From Ruegeria discodermiae (GTDB lineage Bacteria; Pseudomonadota; Alphaproteobacteria; Rhodobacterales; Rhodobacteraceae): a stretch of 64,000 nt of DNA. The DNA lies in NCBI RefSeq assembly GCF_030758345.1, contig NZ_JAVAMO010000009.1, positions 101,037-165,036 of the forward strand. The letters run 5' to 3'. A program made the translations under genes and the position numbers. Below, piece after piece: positions 26,464 through 36,197 of this stretch (position 1 is the stretch's first letter; the number at the start of each line of letters is the position of its first letter). The notes beneath the pieces are model-generated. The model was not told the origin of the DNA, made no database searches, and saw only the letters and a list, made by a program, of their open reading frames with translations.

Positions 26464-27696
26464 ATGGATCGCAGTTTCTTTGCCCGCAACCCGTCGGTCC
26501 TAATCTTCATCTCGCTGCTGGCGCTGTTCACGCTGATGGTCACGGTGCTGGCCGAGGGGTTCGGCGTCGGCGTGATCTCGACCTCATTCGTCAAGACGCT
26601 GGGCAAGACGCTGTGCTTGTGTCTGGTGGCCATCGCCATGGATCTGATCTGGGGCTATTGCGGCATCCTGAGCCTTGGCCATTTTGCCTTCTTCGGCCTC
26701 GGCGGCTACATGATCGGCATGTGGCTGATGTATGAGCGCACCCGCGATATCGTCGTGACCTCGCTCAGCGAGGCACCGCTGCCGCCAACCGAACAGGAGA
26801 TCGTCGACGCTATCGGCACGCAGATATTCGGCGTTGTCGGCTCGAATGAATTCCCGTTGGTCTGGGCCTTTGCCGACAGTCTGGTGATCCAGCTGGCGCT
26901 GGTGGTGCTGGTTCCAGGGGTGCTGGCGCTGGTCTTTGGCTGGCTGGCCTTCCGCAGCCGGGTGACGGGTGTTTACCTGTCGATCCTGACACAGGCGATG
27001 ACGCTCGCTCTGGCGCTCTATCTGTTCCAGAACGATAGCGGCTTGCGTGGCAATAACGGTCTGTCTGGCCTGCAGAACCTGCCGGGCCTGGAGGATGTGC
27101 CGCAGGCCACGATCTCGCTCTGGTTCCTCTGGGCGTCGGCTTTGGCTTTGGGTCTGGGCTATCTGCTGGGTGCCTGGGTGATGTCGGGTAAGTTCGGGTC
27201 TGTTATCAAGGGCATTCGCGATGACGAGGCGCGGGTGCGGTTCCTGGGCTACTACGTGGAGCGTTATAAACTGGCGGTGTTCACCCTGACGGCCTGTATC
27301 GCGGGGATCGCCGGTGCGCTTTACTATCCGCAGGCTGGCATCATCAACCCCGCCGAGCTTGCACCGATCGCCTCGATCTATCTCGCGGTCTGGGTTGCGA
27401 TTGGCGGGCGCGGGCGGCTCTATGGCGCGGTTGTTGGCGCAGCAGTTGTCAGTCTGCTGTCGAGCTGGTTCACCGGCGGGCTGGCTCCTGATCTGCCACT
27501 TGGGTTCTACACGATCAAATGGGTCGATTGGTGGCAGATCGTGCTGGGGCTGTCTTTCGTCTTGGTCACGCTTTTTGCGCCGAAGGGGATCGGTGGGTTG
27601 GTCGATCTGTGGATGGAACAGCGTGCGCCGGACCGTCATGGTGCCGACCTTGGCCCCGATATGGGATCGCTGCGCGAGAAGGAGGCTTTGGAATGA
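26464..27696 (+). CDS. urtC: Urea ABC transporter permease UrtC
   Basis: A permease of 410 residues in the LIV-M-like family, about ten helices, with CGILSLGHFAFFGLGGYMIG and a late GGRGRLYGAVVGA motif. It begins three bases after urtB and overlaps urtD by four bases, so translation is coupled. Confidence 0.95.
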   Translation: MDRSFFARNPSVLIFISLLALFTLMVTVLAEGFGVGVISTSFVKTLGKTLCLCLVAIAMDLIWGYCGILSLGHFAFFGLGGYMIGMWLMYERTRDIVVTSLSEAPLPPTEQEIVDAIGTQIFGVVGSNEFPLVWAFADSLVIQLALVVLVPGVLALVFGWLAFRSRVTGVYLSILTQAMTLALALYLFQNDSGLRGNNGLSGLQNLPGLEDVPQATISLWFLWASALALGLGYLLGAWVMSGKFGSVIKGIRDDEARVRFLGYYVERYKLAVFTLTACIAGIAGALYYPQAGIINPAELAPIASIYLAVWVAIGGRGRLYGAVVGAAVVSLLSSWFTGGLAPDLPLGFYTIKWVDWWQIVLGLSFVLVTLFAPKGIGGLVDLWMEQRAPDRHGADLGPDMGSLREKEALE

Positions 27697-28433
27697 CCAC
27701 GCTTCTTGAGGTCTCTGGCGCCTCGGTCTCGTTCGACGGGTTCCGCGCGATCAACAACCTGTCCTTCCAGATCGGCAAGGCGGAAATGCGCGCCATCATC
27801 GGCCCCAATGGCGCGGGCAAGACCACCTTCATGGATATCGTGACGGGCAAGACCAAACCCGATGAGGGCAGGGTGCTTTGGGGGGACAAAAGCCAGTCCC
27901 TGCTGGCTCTGAACGAGGCGCAGATCGCGCAGGCGGGCGTGGGGCGTAAGTTCCAAAATCCCACCGTGTTCGAGGATCAGTCCGTCGCTGAAAACCTGTT
28001 GCTGGCGCTGAAAAAGCCCCGCTCGATTCTGTCGGTACTGTTCTTTCGGCCCTCCGGGCCGGATCGCGCCAGGGTGGCGGAACTGGCCGAGCATATCGGA
28101 CTGAAGGATGAGATGGATCGCAAATCCGGCGAGTTGAGCCATGGGCAGAAACAATGGCTGGAGATCGGCATGCTGCTGGCGCAGGAGCCGCAGTTATTGC
28201 TTGTGGACGAACCGGCGGCAGGCATGACCCCGGAAGAGCGCGAGCACACGACCCGCATTCTGGTCGAAGCCGCAAAAACCCGCGCGGTGGTGGTGGTCGA
28301 ACATGACATGGAGTTTGTGCGCAGGCTCGATTGCAAGGTCACGGTGCTGCATGAAGGTGCGGTTCTGGCCGAGGGCAGCCTGGATCATGTCACCGCCAAT
28401 CAGGACGTTATCGACGTCTATCTGGGACGCTAG
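27693..28433 (+). CDS. urtD: Urea ABC transporter ATPase UrtD
   Basis: A 246-residue ATPase of the LivG type with Walker A GPNGAGKTT, signature LSHGQKQWLEIGMLL (the variant signature typical of UrtD), Walker B LLLVDEPAAG and a switch His in VVVEHDMEF. ATG 27693 overlaps the urtC stop by four bases; a longer open frame upstream lies inside urtC and is not real. Confidence 0.96.
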   Translation: MTTLLEVSGASVSFDGFRAINNLSFQIGKAEMRAIIGPNGAGKTTFMDIVTGKTKPDEGRVLWGDKSQSLLALNEAQIAQAGVGRKFQNPTVFEDQSVAENLLLALKKPRSILSVLFFRPSGPDRARVAELAEHIGLKDEMDRKSGELSHGQKQWLEIGMLLAQEPQLLLVDEPAAGMTPEEREHTTRILVEAAKTRAVVVVEHDMEFVRRLDCKVTVLHEGAVLAEGSLDHVTANQDVIDVYLGR

Positions 28434-28436
28434 AAT

Positions 28437-29132
28437 ATGCTGAATATCAAGGACCTGACCCTGCATTACGGCCACTCGCAGATCCTCTATGATGTGTCGC
28501 TGGAGGCACAACAGGGCGCGGTGACCTGCGTGGTGGGCACAAATGGCGTCGGCAAGACCAGCCTGATGAAGGCGATCTCTGGCACCCATCCGCGTTCGGG
28601 CGGCGCGATGTCACTGGATGGACAGGAGGTGGGGGTCCTGCCCGCTCACATGCTGGCGCGGATGGGGGTGGGGTATGTTCCGCAGGGGCGCGAGATCTTT
28701 CCCTTGATGAGTGTGCAGGAAAATCTGGAAACCGGGTTCTCCTGCCTGCCGCGCGAGGCGCATCACATCCCGGACGAGATTTTCGACCTGTTCCCGGTCC
28801 TGCACGAGATGCGCGATAGGCGGGGTGGGGACCTGTCGGGCGGGCAGCAGCAGCAACTCGCCATCGCGCGGGCGCTGATCACCAAGCCCAAGCTGCTGCT
28901 GCTGGATGAGCCCACCGAGGGCATCCAACCCAACATCATCCAGCAGATCGGCCGCGTTATTTCCATGCTGCGCGATAAAGGCGAGATGGCCATCGTGCTG
29001 GTAGAGCAATATTTCGACTTCGCCTATGAACTGGCCGACAGCTTTGTCGTCCTGCGCCGGGGGGCCGTGACGCTTTCCGGACGCAAGGATGAATTGAAGC
29101 GCGAGGATGTGCTGGCGGGCGTGTCGGTCTGA
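28437..29132 (+). CDS. urtE: Urea ABC transporter ATPase UrtE
   Basis: A 231-residue ATPase of the LivF type with Walker A GTNGVGKTS, QGREIFPLMSVQENL, signature LSGGQQQQLAIARAL and LLLDEPTEGIQPNI. The last phrase is characteristic of UrtE. It ends the urt operon, starts three bases after urtD, and converges with the gene at 29161. Confidence 0.96.
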   Translation: MLNIKDLTLHYGHSQILYDVSLEAQQGAVTCVVGTNGVGKTSLMKAISGTHPRSGGAMSLDGQEVGVLPAHMLARMGVGYVPQGREIFPLMSVQENLETGFSCLPREAHHIPDEIFDLFPVLHEMRDRRGGDLSGGQQQQLAIARALITKPKLLLLDEPTEGIQPNIIQQIGRVISMLRDKGEMAIVLVEQYFDFAYELADSFVVLRRGAVTLSGRKDELKREDVLAGVSV

Positions 29133-29160
29133 CCTCGTCCTCACGACGCTTCACTATCGG

Positions 29161-29577
29161 TCAGCGCGCGAACCCGGCGATCTTGCCAAGATAAGCCGGT
29201 TGGGCATCGGCAAATACTTCTTTCAGATCATCGCCAGCCGGTCCGTAAACCGCGATGCTATCGACGGTGGACGCCTCACAGAACTCCTCGGCAAAACTTG
29301 CCCCGAAATTGCACATATGGAGCATCGCCACGTCATTGTCGACATAACGCTCATAGATATGCACGGTGTCGCCGTCTCGCATGTATTCATAAATCAGCGT
29401 GTCTGGTTCGTTGGCCGTTGTGGCCTCGGACATGGGGGTGACCAAAGGCACGACCTTGTCTGCCATCCCCTCATTCACGGTCATGGTGATACTCCAGTGA
29501 ATGTCATTCTCGTCTTCGCCGGCGATGGCGGCCGTGGCTCCCAGGATCATCGCGCCGACCTATAGTGAAAACCTCAT
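29161..29577 (-). pseudogene. Antibiotic-biosynthesis-monooxygenase (ABM)-like exported protein with in-frame stop in the signal peptide
   Basis: The full-length frame would start at ATG 29577, which has a strong GGGAGG site five bases upstream, and encode a signal peptide reading MRFSL-stop-VGAMILGATAAIAG. The TAG at 29560-29562 interrupts it. The body (about 120 residues) is intact and looks like a YgiN/ABM dimeric alpha-beta barrel (HIYERYVDNDVAMLHMCNFG). Translation could restart at ATG 29550 after the stop, giving 129 residues with a truncated signal. The gene may be a recent pseudogene, use suppression, or contain a sequencing error. Confidence 0.7.
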
Positions 29578-29682
29578 TCTAACCTCCCTTTGATTAAATG
29601 GAACAAGCGCGCAGTCGCCAAGCTGCATGAGTCAAGCTGGCAACAGGGCCGTGCGCTATGATCGATGAAACCGGAGGCCGGA

Positions 29683-29711
29683 AACGAAAAGACCCCGCTT
29701 TTGGCGGGGTC
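29683..29711 (-). terminator. Terminator after coxM
   Basis: GACCCCGC (29691-29698) pairs with GCGGGGTC (29704-29711). On the - strand the stem is followed by TTTTCGTTT. It lies about 20 bases after the coxM stop and should end the cox operon. Confidence 0.85.
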
Positions 29712-29731
29712 CATTCAGCTTGATAGGTGGA

Positions 29732-30520
29732 TCAGCTAGCCGATTCAACGGCGCGTCTTGTCATGACGCCGACCAGGTGCGCGCGGTATTCCTGTGAGCC
29801 GTGCAGATCGCTGATCATGTTCAGATGGTTGATCCGCAAGTCCATCAGCGCGTCGGCGCGAAACTCTTTGCTCAGGGCTTCTTCGGCCTCGGTCCAGCGG
29901 AACACGCCGTTGTTGGACGCGCCCGTGACCGCCACGCGAACCCCGCCCGGGAATTTCGCAACGAACACACCGGTCAGGGCAAAGCGCGAGGCTGGTTGCA
30001 GGAACTTCTGATAGCTTGCCGCCTCGGGCACCGGGAAGCTGACCGAGGTGATGATTTCATCCTCCTCCAAGGCGGTTTCGAACATGCCCTGGAAATAGTC
30101 GTCGGCCGCGATATTGCGCTTGTTGGTCGAGATCGACGCGCCCGATCCCAGTGCCGCCGACGGGTAGCACGCAGCCGGGTCATTATTGGCCAGCGATCCG
30201 CCGATTGTACCGCGGTTGCGCACTGCGGGGTCGCCGATCTGGCCCGCGAGGGCTGCCAGCGCCGGATAGGCCGAGGCCGCCTCTGCCGCGACCTGCGCGT
30301 GGGTGGTGGTCCCGCCTACGGTAACGGTGCCGTCGCTTGCGGACACGCCCACCATCCCTTCGACACCGGTCAGGCTGACCAGTGTTTCCGGCGAGGCCAA
30401 GCGCTGTTTCATCGTCGGCAGCAGGGTCTGCCCGCCACCAAGCGCCTGCGCGCCCTCACTCTGCAACGCGGCCGAGGCTTCTTCGACCGTCGAGGGTTTC
30501 ACAAACTCAAAATTATTCAT
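29732..30520 (-). CDS. coxM: CODH/xanthine-dehydrogenase-family FAD-binding subunit (CoxM-like)
   Basis: A 262-residue flavoprotein subunit. The FAD motifs are GGGQTLLPTMK (about 33-43) and TIGGSLANNDPAACYP (about 110-125), as in molybdenum hydroxylase medium subunits. It passes electrons from the iron-sulfur subunit to an acceptor. It is last in the - strand operon coxG-S-L-M, after a 122-bp gap that contains a hairpin. Confidence 0.92.
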   Translation of the reverse strand: MNNFEFVKPSTVEEASAALQSEGAQALGGGQTLLPTMKQRLASPETLVSLTGVEGMVGVSASDGTVTVGGTTTHAQVAAEAASAYPALAALAGQIGDPAVRNRGTIGGSLANNDPAACYPSAALGSGASISTNKRNIAADDYFQGMFETALEEDEIITSVSFPVPEAASYQKFLQPASRFALTGVFVAKFPGGVRVAVTGASNNGVFRWTEAEEALSKEFRADALMDLRINHLNMISDLHGSQEYRAHLVGVMTRRAVESAS

Positions 30521-30588
30521 CTTGTCTTACCTTTCCAAAGAGCGCTGATCCGCCCTTCATCTGGCTACAAATATCCCGGGGAGCGCGA

Positions 30589-30627
30589 GGGGCGTCGTCC
30601 ATCGTTCTCGAACCATGGACGACCCTC
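30589..30627 (-). other. Hairpin between coxL and coxM
   Basis: GTCGTCCAT (30594-30602) and ATGGACGAC (30615-30623) form a perfect 9-bp stem that can be extended by GAGGG/CCCTC outside a small bulge. No U-tract follows. It lies in the only sizable gap of the cox operon and may set the ratio of L to M message. Confidence 0.5.
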
Positions 30628-30642
30628 GCTGCCCAACCCGGA

Positions 30643-33012
30643 TCACCCATGCATCGCTTTCCAGACGCGCGCCGGAGAGACAGGCATGTCGATATGTTCG
30701 ACCTTGTTCCCGGCCCGGTGCAGTGCATCGATCACCGCGTTGACCACTGCAGGTGGCGATCCGATGGCCCCGGCCTCGCCGCAGCCTTTCACGCCCAGCG
30801 GGTTGTGGGTGCACGGCGTCTGGCAGGAATGGTCCACGTTCATCATCGGCATGTCATCAGCGCGCGGCATGGTGTAGTCCATGAATGACCCGCTCAACAG
30901 CTGGCCATTCTCGTCATAGACACAGTTTTCCATCATCGCCTGTCCGATGCCCTGGGCCAGACCGCCATGGACCTGACCTTCGACGATCATCGGATTGATG
31001 ACATTGCCGAAATCATCGGCCGCAGTGAAGCCCAGCATGTCCACTTCGCCGGTTTCGGGATCCACTTCCACCTCGCAGATATAGGCGCCCGACGGGTAGG
31101 TGAAGTTGGCCGGATCATAGAACGCGCTTTCCTCAAGGCCCGGTTCGATCTCTTCCAGCGGGTAGTTATGCGGCACGTAAGCGGCCAAGGTGACATCCCC
31201 CCAGGCCACCGATTTGTCGGTGCCCGCCACGCTGAACTGACCGTCCTTTAGCTCAATATCCGCCTCCGAGGCTTCCATCAGATGGGCCGCGATCTTCTTG
31301 GCCTTGTTGATGATTTTCTCGGTGGCGCGCACCATGGCCGAGCCACCCACCGCGATGGAACGGGACCCGTAAGTTCCCATACCCATGGGCACTTTCGACG
31401 TATCGCCATGCACGATGTCGATCTGGCTGGCATCCACGCCGATCATTTCGGCCACGACTTGTGCAAAGGTGGTTTCATGCCCCTGACCATGGCTGTGTGA
31501 GCCGGTAAAGACGCTGATCGAGCCGGTGGCATTGACGCGTACGGTGGCGGATTCATAGAGCCCGGCGCGCGCACCCAATTGCCCCACGAGGTTTGACGGC
31601 GCGATGCCGCAAGCCTCGATGTAATGCGCTACCCCGATGCCGCGCAGCTTGCCGCGCGCTTCGCTTTCTGCACGGCGCGCCTCGAAATCGGCATAGCCGG
31701 AGATCTCCAGCGCCTTGTCCATCGTCGCCTGATAATTGCCGGTGTCATAGCTGACCGCCACGGGCGTGTCATAGGGGAACTGGTCGGGCTGGATGAAGTT
31801 AATCCGACGCAGCTCGACCGGGTCGATATCCAGTTCACGCGCGGCCTTGTCGATGACACGTTCCAGCTGGAAGGTCGCCTCGGGCCGCCCGGCTCCGCGA
31901 TAGGCGTCCACCGGCACGGTGTTGGTAAAGACCGCCTTTACGTTCACATAGATGAGCGGTGTCGTATAGTTGCCCGCCATCAGAGTGCCATGCAGCCACG
32001 TCGGCACCGAAGGCGCGAAGGTCGACAGATATGCCCCCATATTGGCGTAAGTGTCGGTACGGATCGCGGTAAACTTGTGGTTCTCGTCCATCGCGAGTTC
32101 GATCTTGGTCACGTGATCGCGGCCATGCGCGTCCGAGATGAAGGCCTCGGAACGTGAACAGGTCCATTTTACAGGACGGTTCAGCGCCTTGGCGGCAAAG
32201 GTCACGAACGCCTCCTCCGCGTAGTGGAAGATCTTGGCACCAAAGCCACCGCCCACGTCAGGGGCCACCACCCGCAGCTTATGCTCGGGGATGCCCAGCA
32301 CAAAGGCGCCCATCAGCAATCGGATCACGTGCGGGTTCTGACTGGTGGTGTAGAGCGTGTGCTCATCATTGGCGCGATTGTAGTCGCCAACGGCAACGCG
32401 CGGCTCCATCGGGTTGGCCACCAGACGGTTATTCACCAGTTCCAGCGTGGTGACGTGGGCGGCTGATTTGATCGCCTCGTCCACCGCCTCGCGGTTTTCT
32501 TCGACAAAACCCCAGTCATAGCAGAGGTTTGAGGTCAGATCGTCATGCACCTTTGTGGCGCCGTCGGCGACGGCCGCCTTCATATCCATGACGGCTTCAA
32601 GCTCTTCGATGTCGATCTCGACCGCCTCGGCGGCATCGCGGGCCAGATCCGGCGTGTCGGCAACGACAACGGCGATCGGGTCGCCTACGTGGCGCACCTT
32701 GCCTTCGGCGAGGATCGGGTGCTTGGGCTCCTGCATCGCTTCACCATGCCGGTCGGTCACCTGCCAGCCGCAGGGCATGCCTCCGGCTTCCGCAAAATCG
32801 GCAGAGGTAAAGACCTTGAGCACGCCGTCCATCGCTTCGGCGGCAGAGGCGTCGATATTGTTGATCTTACCATGCGCCGCATCAGAGCGGATAAACCAGG
32901 CGTAGGCCTGGCCATGGATGTTGATGTCGTCGGTATAATTTCCAGTTCCGGTCAAAAACCGGACGTCCTCGCGCCGCTTCGGGCTGGCGCCGATGCCACT
33001 ATCTTTAGGCAT
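30643..33012 (-). CDS. coxL: Form II CODH-like molybdenum hydroxylase large subunit
   Basis: A 789-residue molybdopterin-cytosine-dinucleotide subunit. The active-site loop, near residue 370, reads [10 protein letters not shown], the form II signature; true high-affinity CO oxidisers (form I) have AYRCSFR. Other motifs are [11 protein letters not shown] and a late [15 protein letters not shown] containing the catalytic Glu. The substrate may be an aldehyde, purine or other heterocycle rather than CO. The ATG has GGGAGGAG upstream. Confidence 0.93.
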   Translation of the reverse strand: MPKDSGIGASPKRREDVRFLTGTGNYTDDINIHGQAYAWFIRSDAAHGKINNIDASAAEAMDGVLKVFTSADFAEAGGMPCGWQVTDRHGEAMQEPKHPILAEGKVRHVGDPIAVVVADTPDLARDAAEAVEIDIEELEAVMDMKAAVADGATKVHDDLTSNLCYDWGFVEENREAVDEAIKSAAHVTTLELVNNRLVANPMEPRVAVGDYNRANDEHTLYTTSQNPHVIRLLMGAFVLGIPEHKLRVVAPDVGGGFGAKIFHYAEEAFVTFAAKALNRPVKWTCSRSEAFISDAHGRDHVTKIELAMDENHKFTAIRTDTYANMGAYLSTFAPSVPTWLHGTLMAGNYTTPLIYVNVKAVFTNTVPVDAYRGAGRPEATFQLERVIDKAARELDIDPVELRRINFIQPDQFPYDTPVAVSYDTGNYQATMDKALEISGYADFEARRAESEARGKLRGIGVAHYIEACGIAPSNLVGQLGARAGLYESATVRVNATGSISVFTGSHSHGQGHETTFAQVVAEMIGVDASQIDIVHGDTSKVPMGMGTYGSRSIAVGGSAMVRATEKIINKAKKIAAHLMEASEADIELKDGQFSVAGTDKSVAWGDVTLAAYVPHNYPLEEIEPGLEESAFYDPANFTYPSGAYICEVEVDPETGEVDMLGFTAADDFGNVINPMIVEGQVHGGLAQGIGQAMMENCVYDENGQLLSGSFMDYTMPRADDMPMMNVDHSCQTPCTHNPLGVKGCGEAGAIGSPPAVVNAVIDALHRAGNKVEHIDMPVSPARVWKAMHG

Positions 33013-33036
33013 GTGATTTCTCCTCCCTGGGTCCGG

Positions 33037-33522
33037 TTATTCTGCGGCCACGGCCGGGACGTCCTGGCCGCTGGCGGCCAGAATGGCGCGGACGATGTTG
33101 TGATAGCCGGTGCAGCGGCAGATATTGCCCTCCAGATAGTGGCGGATTTCCGCTTCGCTGGGTATGGGGTTCTCCTTGAGCAGCGCCGCCGCGCTCATCA
33201 CCATGCCCGGCGTGCAAAAGCCACATTGCAGGCCGTGATAGTCCTGAAACGCCTGCTGAATCACGTTGAGCGAGCCATCGGCATTGGCCTGGCCTTCGAT
33301 CGTGTCCACCTCTGCGCCATCGGCCTCGGCGGCGAACATGGTGCAGCTTTTAACGGCCTTGCCATTCACATGCACGACGCAGGCGCCGCATTGGCTGGTG
33401 TCGCAGCCCACATGGGTCCCGGTCAGCCCCAGCTCATCGCGCAGGAAGGACGATAGCAATGTGCGCCCCTCTGCATCGCCGGACCTGGGTTTCCCGTTGA
33501 TCGTCATGGTCACCTTGGTCAT
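33037..33522 (-). CDS. coxS: CODH-family iron-sulfur subunit
   Basis: A 161-residue subunit with two [2Fe-2S] clusters. The plant-type N-terminal cluster is [15 protein letters not shown]...C, and the C-terminal cluster has CGFCTPG and [10 protein letters not shown]. It carries electrons from the molybdenum site to FAD. It lies 24 bp before coxL and 14 bp after coxG. Confidence 0.96.
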   Translation of the reverse strand: MTKVTMTINGKPRSGDAEGRTLLSSFLRDELGLTGTHVGCDTSQCGACVVHVNGKAVKSCTMFAAEADGAEVDTIEGQANADGSLNVIQQAFQDYHGLQCGFCTPGMVMSAAALLKENPIPSEAEIRHYLEGNICRCTGYHNIVRAILAASGQDVPAVAAE

Positions 33523-33536
33523 ATGACCTTTCCTCC

Positions 33537-34088
33537 CTAGTTATCTTGCTTGCTGCCCAGAACACGCCCGAGCCAGCCCTTTTTCTTGCCTTCCCCATCT
33601 CCATCTTGGGATGATTCATCGTTTTCGGCTACAGTTTCTTCAGCCGTCCCTTCGACAGCCTGCTGAAACCTTTCGAAAAACTGGTCGGCCATCTTCTTGG
33701 CAAAGCCGTCGATGATACGGCTGCCAAGCTGCGCCAGCTTGCCGCCAACCTTGGCTTCGACATCATAGTCCAGCCGCGTCGCGCCATTGTCGCCATCGCT
33801 GAGTTTCACCTTGGCGCCACCCTTGGCAAAGCCTGCGGCACCACCCTTGCCCTCACCGGTCAGTGTCAGGCTTTCGCCGTCAACCACATCCGAGATGGTC
33901 ACCGCGCCCTTGAACGTGGCCTTCACGGGGCCGACTTTCTGCACAACGACTGCCTCGAATCCGTCGACGGCAGACCCGGTCATTTCCTGACAACCCGGTA
34001 CACAGTCCTTGAGGGTTTCGGCAGAAAGCAGGTTGGCCCAGACCTCGGGGCGGGGAGCGGCGATTTCGCGGCTATCGCTCAGTTGCAT
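33537..34088 (-). CDS. coxG: CoxG-like SRPBCC-domain protein
   Basis: A 183-residue protein. The first 150 residues are a CoxG-type SRPBCC (START-like) fold, with [18 protein letters not shown] and CVPGCQEM near the start. A charged, low-complexity stretch ([19 protein letters not shown]) and a basic tail follow. CoxG has been linked to membrane anchoring of CO dehydrogenase and, more recently, to quinone handling. It leads the cox operon. Confidence 0.9.
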   Translation of the reverse strand: MQLSDSREIAAPRPEVWANLLSAETLKDCVPGCQEMTGSAVDGFEAVVVQKVGPVKATFKGAVTISDVVDGESLTLTGEGKGGAAGFAKGGAKVKLSDGDNGATRLDYDVEAKVGGKLAQLGSRIIDGFAKKMADQFFERFQQAVEGTAEETVAENDESSQDGDGEGKKKGWLGRVLGSKQDN

Positions 34089-34301
34089 GCTGTAATCTCC
34101 AAATTATGGGTCGAACCTATGCGCAAGGGACAGCCGGGCATATTCGACCAAAGGCGCAGTTGCGCATCCAGGTGCCGCGCGCCAATGGCACGCTGGTCAG
34201 TTTCCTCACATCTCTGCATTGCCGCCCCGACCGTTCAGCACCTAAGATGCGATATGGCATCTTGCTCGCAACCGACATGCCAGCGCAACTGAAAGAAAAC
34301 C

Positions 34302-34985
34302 ATGAGCAGTTTGACGGAACGACCGGCCCCCGATTTCAACTCTGCCCTGATCGTGGATGATCATCCGCTTTTTTGTGACGCGCTGTCGATGACACTGAAG
34401 GCGCTGATCGGAATCAGCGATGTCTGGACGGCGGCCGACCTGGACAGTGCTGTGCAGACAGTAACACGGAACGGTTCGCCCGATGTGATCGTGCTGGACC
34501 TGAACTTGCCCGATGTGAACGGGCTGGAGGGGTTGGTGCGGCTTAGGAACATCGTCAAGGCGCCGGTGATTGTGGTGTCCTCGCTGGCGGATAACCGGGT
34601 CATAAGCTCGGCCATCCATGCGGGCGCGTCAGGGTTCGTGCCCAAACACAGCCAGCGCGAGGTGTTTGAGGCTGCCTTCCGGTCATTGCGCGACGGACAG
34701 CGCTTTCTGCCGCCGGGCCATGTGCTGCTGGATCGCGAAGAGGCGGGTCCAGACGACGCGCTCTCGCGCCTGGCATCGCTGACCAAGCAGCAGGCACGCA
34801 TCCTGCAGCTGATCTGTGAGGGCAAACTGAACAAGCAGATCGCCTATGACCTGTCGATTGCCGAAACCACGGTCAAGGCGCATGTCACTGCGATCATGCG
34901 TAAGCTGGGGGTGCAGAGCCGGACACAAGCGGTGCTGATCGCCAAAGGCAGCAGTTTCGGCAACAGCTTGCAAGACGGTATCTGA
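34302..34985 (+). CDS. LuxR/NarL-type response regulator
   Basis: A 227-residue regulator. The receiver domain has the acidic pair D19-D20, phospho-acceptor D66 (VLDLNLPDVNG) and lysine in GFVPKHS. A short linker and a LuxR helix-turn-helix follow (about 160-215: LTKQQARILQLI, NKQIAYDLSIAETTVKAHV). It starts a three-gene + strand unit with the FIST sensor and hybrid kinase and is divergent from coxG. About 40 bases upstream an AAGATGC-N6-GCATCTT inverted repeat (34244-34263) could be an operator. Its phospho-donor is probably the kinase at 36198. Confidence 0.92.
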   Translation: MSSLTERPAPDFNSALIVDDHPLFCDALSMTLKALIGISDVWTAADLDSAVQTVTRNGSPDVIVLDLNLPDVNGLEGLVRLRNIVKAPVIVVSSLADNRVISSAIHAGASGFVPKHSQREVFEAAFRSLRDGQRFLPPGHVLLDREEAGPDDALSRLASLTKQQARILQLICEGKLNKQIAYDLSIAETTVKAHVTAIMRKLGVQSRTQAVLIAKGSSFGNSLQDGI

Positions 34986-35024
34986 GCCGCGTACCATCCG
35001 CCGACAGAATTGGGAGGAGACCCG

Positions 35025-36194
35025 ATGAGCCAGGCCCATGGTCTTGCGCGGGCGCTTGGCAGCGCCCCGGACCTCGTGCGCTCAGCCTTTGCAGATGCTA
35101 GCGACCCCGACGCGGTCGATCATCTTGCACGCGATCTGAATCCTGCGGATCTGGGGCTCGTGATCTTGTTCGTGTCCCCCAGGGCAAATCTGTTGCAGGT
35201 GATTGCGCGAGCAAAGCAGCAGTTCGCTCCGGCGCTGGTGGTGGGTTGCACCACCGCTGGCGAATTGTCCGAGCAGGGATATACCGATGGTGAGATCGTT
35301 GCCATTGGCCTGCCGCGCAGCAATTTTTGCACGCGGGTGCTGCCGATTGACGATCTGGACAATTATGACGGGCAGGGTCTGATCGACCAGATCATCCGGC
35401 ACCGCAACGAGATGGTGCGCGAAACGCCAGACTGGCAATTCGAGTTCACCTTCATGATGATCGACGGCTTATCGCTCAAAGAGGACGCGCTGACCGCCGA
35501 TCTGGCACCCGGTCTTGGCCCGGTGCCACTTTTTGGTGGCTCGTCGGCGGACGGCACCGATTTTAACCGGACCTATATCCTCTATGACGGCGTTGCGCGG
35601 TCGAACGCGGCGGCGCTGGTTCAGGTCCGCACCAATTGCCCGATCCGGGTCTTCAATACCGATCACCTGCTGCCCACCGAGCAGCGTATGGTGGTGACCG
35701 GGGCCGATCCGGCGCGTCGGATCGTGCATGAGATCAACGCCGAGCCCGCCGCGCGCGAATATGCCCGCCTGCTTGGCAAGGACCCGGAGCAACTTGACAC
35801 GTTTACATTCGCGGCCCATCCGGTGGTGGTGCGGCTGGGCGGGCAGCATCATGTCCGGTCTATTCAGCGGGTCGCAGACAATGGCGATCTGGTGTTTTTT
35901 TCCGCCATTGATGAGGGGGTCGTACTGACCTTGGCCGATCCGCGCGATATGGGCGAGCACCTGCAATCGGAACTGGATGCTCTGAACGCTGATGGTCCGC
36001 CGGATATCATTTTGGCCTGTGACTGCCTGCTGCGCAAACTTGAGGCGCAGCAAAAGCAGAAAACCGGTCAGCTGTCGCGCATTCTGTCGGAAAATCGCGT
36101 GGTCGGCTTCAGCACCTATGGCGAGCAGGTCAACTCGATGCATGTGAACCAGACCCTGACCGGCGTTGCAATCTACCCGCCCGAAGGGTGTTGA
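35025..36194 (+). CDS. FIST-domain sensory protein (NosP-like)
   Basis: A 389-residue soluble protein with FIST_N (about 30-220, PALVVGCTTAGELSEQGYTDGE) and FIST_C (about 225-375). ATG 35025 has GGGAGGAG upstream. FIST proteins bind small ligands; the NosP branch binds haem and nitric oxide and controls a kinase encoded next to it, as here, where the kinase starts three bases later. Haem binding cannot be judged from sequence alone. Confidence 0.9.
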   Translation: MSQAHGLARALGSAPDLVRSAFADASDPDAVDHLARDLNPADLGLVILFVSPRANLLQVIARAKQQFAPALVVGCTTAGELSEQGYTDGEIVAIGLPRSNFCTRVLPIDDLDNYDGQGLIDQIIRHRNEMVRETPDWQFEFTFMMIDGLSLKEDALTADLAPGLGPVPLFGGSSADGTDFNRTYILYDGVARSNAAALVQVRTNCPIRVFNTDHLLPTEQRMVVTGADPARRIVHEINAEPAAREYARLLGKDPEQLDTFTFAAHPVVVRLGGQHHVRSIQRVADNGDLVFFSAIDEGVVLTLADPRDMGEHLQSELDALNADGPPDIILACDCLLRKLEAQQKQKTGQLSRILSENRVVGFSTYGEQVNSMHVNQTLTGVAIYPPEGC

Positions 36195-36197
36195 GCC

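Noticed and set aside
29732..34088. True (form I) carbon monoxide dehydrogenase
   Set aside because: The active-site loop is AYRGAGR, not AYRCSFR, so only a form II CODH-like enzyme is claimed.
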